DNA from: Polyporus tsugae
Taxonomy: Eukaryota > Basidiomycota > Agaricomycetes > Polyporales > Polyporaceae
Reading direction: 5' to 3'
DNA length: 64,000 nucleotides
Assembly (NCBI GenBank): GCA_024305745.1
Contig: JAHRBS010000013.1
Location: 2,542,001 to 2,606,000, forward strand
The notes under the pieces were generated by a model. The model did not search any database and had not been told where the DNA came from. It worked only from the letters and a program-made list of their open reading frames with translations. Below are positions 58,029 through 64,000 of the stretch, in pieces. Made by a program: the position numbers and the translations under genes. Positions within the stretch are counted from its first letter, which is position 1. Each line of letters opens with the position of its first letter.

Positions 58029-59240
58029 AACATGATCACAGCCTTTGAAGCTGTCGACTATGATACTCTACACCGTCGCTTAGGACACCCTTCGCGCGAT
58101 GTGCTGAGACATGCTCGGAAACACACTGACAAGTGCCCGCATGTTGAGATTCCCAAAGAGGACTCGATTTGCCGAGGATGTGCTGAAGGCAAAATGCCAT
58201 CGCAATCCCATCCGCTCGATCTTAGACGAGCGTCGAAACCTTTTGAGCTAGTCCACACGGACCTCAAAGAATTCCCTGTCCCTTCGTACCACAAACACAA
58301 GTACGCTATACTGTACTATGATGACTACACTTCACACGTGTGGACCATCAAACTTCGTACCAAGGACACTGCCCTACAATCTACGCGACAATGGTTGACA
58401 TATGTCGAAAACCAATATGGCGCGAAGGTGCAGAAATGGAAATCTGATGCTGGAGGTGAATTGAAATCAAAAGCCTTCACGAATATGCTCAAGGACAGAG
58501 GCATCGAGATTATAACCAGTGCACCACACATTCATCAACAGAATGGCCGTGCTGAGCGCATAATTCGTACGCTCATGGACAAAGGGGAGGCAATGCGACA
58601 CGACACTTGCATACCTCAGTCCTGGTGGGAATTCTCCTTTGATCATGCTACACACGTCTATAACAGGACGCCTATGCGTCGTCTGGAATGGCGAACCCCC
58701 TATGAACTTCTATACGACTCCAAGCCAGACATTAGCCACCTACGCGTCTTTGGATGTGGAGCCTATGTCTTCTTGCCACCTGAAGTGCGGAAGAATAAAC
58801 TATCCCCCAAATCGGAGTTGATGGTTTACCTTGGCATCGGCGATGGAGGTCACAATTATAAGTTCATGCGCCTACCAAACAATGTCATCTTTACAGCTGC
58901 TCAAGCGCTATTTGATGAACATATGTTTCCGAAGTGTCCGCACGAGCAGAAGCGACAGAGGCAGCAGATTGCGCCCAATGAAGAGGAATCACAGGAATCC
59001 GCGGACCAAGTCCCCGCTCCTAAGAATCTCCCTGATGACGATGAGGAGCCACATTGTCCTCCCAAAAACCTTCCTTCTAAAAAGGACAAGGGCAAGGCGC
59101 GAGACGTCGCACCTCCTGCACCACCGGCTGAACTACCTGTACAGCGTACTTCACACAGACAGACGCCGCCAAGTGTGCATAGCCCTGTGTTGCCGCAATC
59201 TCCTCTGGTTGAAAGATCTGGCGCGAGTTCTCCGCGATGA
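58029..59240 (+). CDS. Copia integrase segment, bounded by in-frame TGA codons
   Basis: In the same frame as the upstream segment. The first ATG is at 58032. The zinc-binding HHCC domain reads HRRLGHPSRDVL, CPHVEI, CRGCAEGKMP. The catalytic D,D,E residues lie in VHTDLKEF, SDAGGELKSK and QQNGRAERIIRTL, followed by the GCGAYVFLPPEVRK block. A Lys/Pro/Glu-rich spacer precedes the stop at 59238-59240. Translation of this part needs TGA readthrough or internal initiation; otherwise the copy is non-autonomous. Confidence 0.88.
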   Translation, partial: NMITAFEAVDYDTLHRRLGHPSRDVLRHARKHTDKCPHVEIPKEDSICRGCAEGKMPSQSHPLDLRRASKPFELVHTDLKEFPVPSYHKHKYAILYYDDYTSHVWTIKLRTKDTALQSTRQWLTYVENQYGAKVQKWKSDAGGELKSKAFTNMLKDRGIEIITSAPHIHQQNGRAERIIRTLMDKGEAMRHDTCIPQSWWEFSFDHATHVYNRTPMRRLEWRTPYELLYDSKPDISHLRVFGCGAYVFLPPEVRKNKLSPKSELMVYLGIGDGGHNYKFMRLPNNVIFTAAQALFDEHMFPKCPHEQKRQRQQIAPNEEESQESADQVPAPKNLPDDDEEPHCPPKNLPSKKDKGKARDVAPPAPPAELPVQRTSHRQTPPSVHSPVLPQSPLVERSGASSPR

Positions 59241-61451
59241 TCTGGGAGAGAACGGAAAGTACCAGTTCGCGAAGGGAATGTCTATGGTGAATCACGACAC
59301 CCTACAGACATTTTCAAGGACATAGAGAAACGGGAATCGTGGAAGAAAATGGTTGAAGTTCGTGGAGAAACGAGTCGCTCTCGTACCGCGCCACCATCCA
59401 GAGATGAGAGGCTTCCCGGGCCTAGCTCTTCTCAATCACTTCCGCGATCACGCGATGAACCCGTACTCCGTCCACCTTCGAAATGGACCACGCCACGGGA
59501 GCCTACTCCCATGATCTCACCTAGTAGCAGCGACGCTGAGGAAGAGGATGACTCTGGTCCCATACCGGAACCTATACCTGCAGAGCCAGTCCCTCCACCT
59601 CACTCAGGCGCTCCTAGTGAGCAAAGCTCAGAGGCACACTCAAACGAAAGTTCTGAGGAAGAAACTGATGATGAGGACGAATCATCTGAATACGAAGATG
59701 ATGATGATGAAGACGCGTCCTCAGAGGAAGTCGAAGATGCCCTGCGTGATCCAGACGGAACTGATGTGGCAGAACTATGCCGGGAAGGGGGAGCATATCT
59801 CATCCAATACCTTATTTCTAAGGCTATCCCACCAGACGATGAGGGGGAGAAGGCCTCGCCACTTAATGTGCGCGAATGGACCTTCCGTGATATCGCTGTC
59901 CTACCAAAGGATGAGCGAAAGGAGTGGTTCAATGCTTGCCGCGAAGAATTAGAGGCTCTTCGCAGGCGCGATGTGTATGACTTGGTTGACCGGCCCAAAG
60001 GGCGAAAGGTCGTCAAGAACCGCTGGGTATTCGACGTCAAAACTGACGGACGAAAGAAAGCCAGGCTTGTTGCGAAAGGCTTCTCCCAGGTCGAAGGCGA
60101 AGACTTCGACAAAATATTCTCCCCAGTTGTACGATTCGAGACAGTGCGTCTCATCACAGCATTAGCAACACTCGAGGACTGGCATATCTCAGGCCTCGAT
60201 GTACGCAGTGCCTACCTATATGGCAAGCTGGACGAAGAGATATATATGGAGCAGCCAGAAGGGTTTCGCACACCCGGCACAGAGCACAAAGTCCTCAGAC
60301 TCAAACGTGCTCTATATGGGCTTAAGCAGGCAGGTTTAGCGTGGTGGCGCACCTTGTCTGAGTCCATGACATTGATGGGCTTTAAACGGCTCAGCAATGA
60401 TGCAGGCATATACATCTACAAACACTCTGATGGAGCACTTGTAGTTGTTATCGTCTATGTTGACGATGCACTCTTTTGTGGGCAAAATAGGAAGCTCGTA
60501 GCTGAACTGAAAGCTCGCTTCATGAGAAAGTGGGAGTGTCGAGACCTTGGCAATGCCAAAGAGTTCTTACGCATGCGTATTACACGCAAAGGCAACGATA
60601 TCCACCTGGATCAATGCGCCTACCTAGAGAAAGTACTGGAACGTTGCGGTATGACTAACGCGCGACCAGCTACTACTCCGCTCCCAGCAGGTTACCAACC
60701 TGAGCCCAACAAAGAGCAATCCACACCAGAGCTTCGCTCTAGGTTCCAGACAGTCATCGGTTCCCTACTGTATATCATGTTAGGAACAAGGCCGGACTTA
60801 GCCTTCGCTGTGACAAAATTGTCCCAGTTTGCATCCAACCCATCTGAGGAGCACCTCAAGCGTGCACTCTATATCTGCCGCTATCTGGTTGGAACCAAGG
60901 ATTACTCCCTGGTTTACAAAGGCAAAGCTCAGACTGGCTTAGTTGCCGGTACTGACTCTGATTGGGCATCAGATCCCAACACTCAACGCTCGCAGACAGG
61001 ATTCTTCCTGAAACTAGCGGGTGGTGTTTTCTCGTGGACTTCACGTGCACAGAAAACGATTGCTCATTCCTCAACTGAGGCTGAGTATATGGCGATGAGT
61101 GATTGTAGTCGCCAAGTAGTCTGGGTTCGCAACCTACTTGCAGAACTCGGCTACTATATCGATCATATACCTCTTTCTGGAGATAACCAAGGGTCTATCT
61201 TCATTGCATCGAATCCAGTAACGGAGCCGAGGTCTAAACACATCGACATCCGCTATCACTACATTCGGGAGGTACATGAAAAGGGCATCGTCGACCTATT
61301 CTACATTGAAGGTGACGACAATCCCGCCGATATATTCACCAAGAACTTGGGAGCGACGAAATTCGTTAAATTCCGCTCTCAACTCGGGCTCCACTTTCCA
61401 CGGCCAGCTTATAGCGCCAAATCCGCTTTCGTACCCATGCCGAGTACTTAG
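59241..61451 (+). CDS. Copia reverse transcriptase and RNase H segment
   Basis: It continues the same frame after the second TGA; the first ATG is 59349. After a Ser/Glu/Asp-rich spacer come the RT blocks: NRWVFDVKTDGRKKARLVAKG, SPVVRFETVRLI, DVRSAYLYGKLDEEIYM, RALYGLKQAGLAW and the catalytic VIVYVDDALFCG (YVDD, about 60456-60467). RNase H shows GTDSDWASDPNTQRSQTG and STEAEYMAMSD, ending with PADIFTKNLG before the stop at 61449-61451. All catalytic motifs are intact, and no stop lies inside this part. Confidence 0.9.
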   Translation, partial: SGRERKVPVREGNVYGESRHPTDIFKDIEKRESWKKMVEVRGETSRSRTAPPSRDERLPGPSSSQSLPRSRDEPVLRPPSKWTTPREPTPMISPSSSDAEEEDDSGPIPEPIPAEPVPPPHSGAPSEQSSEAHSNESSEEETDDEDESSEYEDDDDEDASSEEVEDALRDPDGTDVAELCREGGAYLIQYLISKAIPPDDEGEKASPLNVREWTFRDIAVLPKDERKEWFNACREELEALRRRDVYDLVDRPKGRKVVKNRWVFDVKTDGRKKARLVAKGFSQVEGEDFDKIFSPVVRFETVRLITALATLEDWHISGLDVRSAYLYGKLDEEIYMEQPEGFRTPGTEHKVLRLKRALYGLKQAGLAWWRTLSESMTLMGFKRLSNDAGIYIYKHSDGALVVVIVYVDDALFCGQNRKLVAELKARFMRKWECRDLGNAKEFLRMRITRKGNDIHLDQCAYLEKVLERCGMTNARPATTPLPAGYQPEPNKEQSTPELRSRFQTVIGSLLYIMLGTRPDLAFAVTKLSQFASNPSEEHLKRALYICRYLVGTKDYSLVYKGKAQTGLVAGTDSDWASDPNTQRSQTGFFLKLAGGVFSWTSRAQKTIAHSSTEAEYMAMSDCSRQVVWVRNLLAELGYYIDHIPLSGDNQGSIFIASNPVTEPRSKHIDIRYHYIREVHEKGIVDLFYIEGDDNPADIFTKNLGATKFVKFRSQLGLHFPRPAYSAKSAFVPMPST

Positions 61452-61452
61452 C

Positions 61453-61461
61453 GAGGGGGAG
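61453..61461 (+). other. Polypurine tract
   Basis: GAGGGGGAG immediately before the 3' LTR, the expected plus-strand primer site for LTR element reverse transcription. Confidence 0.85.
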
Positions 61462-61789
61462 TGTTGAGCGCGGCACTGCCAAGCGCTGGCAGCCAACATA
61501 GCCGCTAGGCTGTGACACCGCCATAGCGCCAGTTGTCACACATGCCAGATTACTCATAGCCTCGTCTATGATAATCACGCACAGCTCGACTGTGCACCGT
61601 GTATGCTACTGTACAGTTCTTATGTAATCTAGTAGTATATATACGGGCTCCCCAGAGCCCCCAATACAGACAGTTCTTTACACCCTACCACCATCATCAC
61701 TTAACAAGCCTCAACAACCCCTCCAGGTGAGTATGCGGAGCTTCCGCTAGAGTTGCTGCCCGGTGTGGGCTTTGCCCCCGGGTTCAACA
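61462..61789 (+). repeat. 3' LTR of the copia element
   Basis: 328 bp, identical to the 5' LTR except G at 61727. Here the sequence at that point reads CCAG then GTGAGTATG, a good splice donor. Confidence 0.95.
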
Positions 61790-61794
61790 ATAGC
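61790..61794. repeat. Target-site duplication, right copy (ATAGC)
   Basis: Matches the left copy at 55419-55423. Host sequence resumes with TGTGTTGG. Confidence 0.92.
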
Positions 61795-62535
61795 TGTGTT
61801 GGAATTGACAGAAGGCGAGATGGTGCAAAGAGGACCATCACTAGGGGTTTTATGGGGATACAACAAGTCCTCCGCAGATGATAGATGGAAAGAAGCAGGA
61901 AGGACACCGCATCCACTAGACATATGGTGCACAGGCATAAGGCAGATAGATGTCTAGATGGTCGGAACTGAGGGTTGTCGATGCACTCACTGCATGCGTC
62001 CATCCTAACCCATCATCATGTCCACGGGGAAGAACATCATCTCCCTGCCGCGACATGGCGCACATCTCAGTTGTAGAACAAACGAACCTCACTGCGATCT
62101 TGACCGTCATGTAGGACAGGACGAGCGTCCAGCTTGAAGATGTGGGTCCTATTCTCAAGCTTCTCCGATCGCATGCACAAGAAGTCGTCAATACTGCCCT
62201 CTTACCGTCGCTGGTGCCAGTGGCCCAGTGAGTTTCCCTATAACAGAAAGGTGAGAACATACGAAAGGTCAAGGGTACAATGACAGTGTTAACGTTCGGC
62301 CAAAGTTCTCACTCTGTGAACGTGTCCAGATCCGCACATGTCACAGGCCTGTCCAACCTAAGTCAGCGCGAGCATGAGCGCGTCCGCAGTCACCACCACC
62401 ACGTCCACATTGAAAATTGAGATGCCAAATGTAGAGAGATACTTGCTCAGCCGTCCTGAAACGATCGCAGAATACACCAAGAGAACACGCACGTCTATGA
62501 CATTCTACCAGGTTTTTTTATTTTTTTTATTTTAA
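61795..62535 (-). other. Former upstream region of the DUF6533 gene, with a possible membrane-protein relic
   Basis: Before the insertion this sequence lay directly upstream of the DUF6533 start. Around 62370-62430 the minus strand reads FGISIFNVDVVVVTADALML, which resembles the helix-plus-TW segment of DUF6533-type proteins. Other short hydrophobic pieces lie at 61740-61960 (LCTICLVDAVSFLLLSIYH). Stops and frame changes separate them. They may be a decayed tandem copy; the evidence is weak. A T/A-rich run ends the stretch (62512-62540). Confidence 0.3.
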
Positions 62536-62867
62536 TAATCTCAGGATGTCGGCAGTACTGTAGTACATGAGGAGCTTATGTAACTAAAAGCAGCGCGTCT
62601 CCCGGTATCCTACATTCAGTTGACGCATGTGCTTGCGCACAGGTAGGACCACGGCCGGAGGCCAGGAGTGGTAGGGAGGGCCGGTCGGTAATTTGCCGTC
62701 TTACCGCCGGCCCGGCGATCGTGTTCCAGGGGGTGGAGCCTCCACGTCAGATGCGGGAATTATAAGCTCGTCCACCTGGGCCATGCCTGTAGCGGGTGTC
62801 CGCGGGTGAGGACAATTTTTCTTTGTTCTACCCACCGTGGGCCCACGCGTGTGAGGGTGAGCCTGCG

Positions 62868-62878
62868 GGGGGGGGGGC
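62868..62878 (+). repeat. Poly-G run
   Basis: Homopolymer of G (about ten, then CGC), a low-complexity site prone to length errors. It lies in a G-rich stretch next to the unassigned ORF at 62886. Confidence 0.7.
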
Positions 62879-62885
62879 GCAGGTA

Positions 62886-63494
62886 TCAGTCGATGTGGAC
62901 GATCAGCGCGCTGCGCTCCATCAGTGGGAGCGTGCAGGGTGTTGTGTCCGTGTGATTTGTGGCGACAATTGACGCGCTGCGATCCAATGGAGGACGCATG
63001 CAGGGCGTGATGTCTGCGGATGGCGGATTGCATGCTGCGGCACAAGGCGGCGGCGTGCAGGGAAGGGCTCGAGGGAACAGCACCGATGGCGGCGGTTTGT
63101 CCGGATTGAGCGCGACCAGCCACTCAGGGAGCTGGCAGCCGATCGCGCGGTTGGGGGGTGGGCCTTCCGGGTGCACAACTGGGGCGCAACGCCGGTGGCG
63201 GTGTGTGCAGACTCGGCCTTTGCGCGTGCAAGGCGCGAGCATGTGATAGTACTGCCGAACCACGAAGTCGCCGTGGAACGGATCTGTGAAGGAGACGATT
63301 CTGTATGCATAGCGTCCAGAATCGAGGTCGCGCGGAACTGCAGCACGAAGCCGGTGTTCCGTGAGCCAGCGAGGCGGGCGGAGGTCGGCGCATGCGCTCG
63401 GCCACAGTCGCCAGCTGTTGGGGATGTTCCGGGGATCGTTGCCATTGTCGGCCGCTACCTCATCGAAGAGGTGTGTGTTCCGTTGGGCGATCAA
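62886..63494 (-). other. Unassigned open frame, possible 3' exon of the 63.6-64.0 kb gene
   Basis: 203 codons open on the minus strand. The first two-thirds look protein-like (IVSFTDPFHGDFVVRQYYHM, NPSEWLVAL-like CQLPEWLVALNPDKPPP). The end is Arg/Pro/Cys-rich and of doubtful coding quality. The frame remains open upstream to about 63560 (WTPFWERFCTGHAYRRILL). It could be a downstream exon of the next ORF, but no clean in-phase intron was found. No family recognised. Confidence 0.35.
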
Positions 63495-63587
63495 CAGGAT
63501 ACGTCTGTATGCGTGGCCGGTACAGAACCGCTCCCAAAAGGGGGTCCAGATGGCCCGGTTTGAATCAGCAGGGAGATAGACTTCATC

Positions 63588-63986
63588 TCACAGGTGTGTT
63601 TTGGACAGCGACCCAGCCGCGATCAGGCTAGTGCCGACCGCGATTACGTTGGGTATTTCGCACGGGTCGTGTGTGTGTCCGTTCTCCTCAAACTTGGAGA
63701 TGTATCGGAGATAAGCACGAGCGCCCTGGAAGTGCACCAGGACGTTCTCGCTCATTTCCGTGTGTGTATTATAAATTGCCATGAGGACGGGGACCTCGGC
63801 AAAGAGTGAAGGGGGGAGATGGAATGCGCTCTTCGCAGGAACGAACGTGCCCTCCTCATTTGTGATCACATCAATGAGAGTGATTAACGCTTGTGTGTCG
63901 TCGACCTCCTGGCACACACGTTCCCCAAGGGCAGGGATTTTGTGCCATTCGTCGACTGGGATGATGAGTGCGATTTTCGCGAACAT
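63588..63986 (-). other. Unassigned open frame, probable exon of a hypothetical protein
   Basis: 132 codons beginning MFAKIALIIPVDEWHKIPAL and ending LIAAGSLSKTHL. Composition is protein-like, with a predicted mixed alpha/beta character (VPVLMAIYNTHTEMSENVLV, ARAYLRYISKFEENGHT). The terminal CT|GTGAGA could be a splice donor instead of a stop. The gene may continue beyond the right edge. No family recognised. Confidence 0.4.
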
Positions 63987-64000
63987 CGTGATTTGTGCCC

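Larger units (their letters stand above)
55424..61789 (+). mobile_element. Full-length Ty1/copia LTR retrotransposon
   Basis: The 6,366-bp element comprises a 5' LTR (55424-55751), primer site, untranslated leader, a Gag-Pol reading frame (56070-61451), polypurine tract, and a 3' LTR (61462-61789), flanked by ATAGC duplications. Domain order is Gag, protease, integrase, reverse transcriptase, RNase H, the copia (not gypsy) order. The LTRs are TG...CA-bounded (TGTTGAGCG...GGTTCAACA) and differ at one of 328 positions, indicating a recent insertion. Both stops inside the frame are TGA. The element lies in the 5' flank of the DUF6533 gene, in opposite orientation to it. Confidence 0.95.

Noticed and set aside
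62512..62540. T/A-rich run as the poly(A) tail of a LINE or SINE
   Set aside because: It has interspersed A residues, no flanking target duplication was found, and no reverse transcriptase relic lies nearby.
1..64000. CRISPR array, bacterial operons, riboswitches or phage genes
   Set aside because: No regularly spaced repeats were seen, and the intron-rich genes and protein families are fungal.

Overview
The window looks like nuclear DNA of a basidiomycete, probably an Agaricomycete and perhaps a polypore. Genes are dense (about one per 2.5 kb) and GC-rich. They are cut by many short GT-AG introns of roughly 45-70 bp, and neighbours often share short divergent promoters. Protein families point the same way: RUS1/DUF647, DUF3605, DUF6533 membrane proteins, an Ain1-type alpha-actinin, a Pob3 without an HMG box, and fungal tyrosinase remains. 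Identifications were made by reading translations, so family names are by recognition and exon joins are by hand.

Layout. 1-6.6 kb: 3' part of Ran GTPase-activating protein (RNA1), a DUF3605 protein, a decayed tyrosinase pseudogene, and a Rad60/Esc2-like double SUMO-like-domain protein. 6.8-14 kb: a GCFC/PAXBP1-like splicing factor (divergent from Rad60), a homeodomain-like gene, and an amino-acid-transporter-like membrane protein. 14.7-25 kb: a DCAF4-like WD40 protein, Mob1, and the long coiled-coil nuclear-basket protein Mlp1/TPR. 25.6-32.4 kb: a large non-RD protein kinase, a second homeodomain-like gene, and an intron-containing tRNA-Lys(UUU). 32.7-35.8 kb: a small probable mitochondrial membrane protein and an unrecognised protein. 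36-44 kb: two F-box paralogues in inverted orientation flanking a RUS1-family gene and an orphan tyrosinase C-terminal domain. 44-53 kb: an EI24/LDS-like membrane protein, cofilin, alpha-actinin and the FACT subunit Pob3. 53.5-62 kb: a DUF6533 receptor-like gene whose 5' flank is interrupted by a nearly intact Ty1/copia retrotransposon with 328-bp LTRs and an ATAGC target duplication. 62-64 kb: poorly recognisable sequence with two unassigned ORFs.

Most genes are housekeeping: nuclear transport and chromatin (RanGAP, Mlp1, Pob3, Rad60-like), mitotic exit (Mob1), and actin (cofilin, alpha-actinin). The accessory material is what deserves a second look. It comprises the two homeodomain-like paralogues that share an intron position and both lack the DNA-contacting Asn51, the two tyrosinase relics, the inverted F-box pair, and the copia element. 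That element has two in-frame TGA codons, an anticodon-arm type primer site, a probable leader intron, and an LTR difference falling exactly on the putative splice donor.
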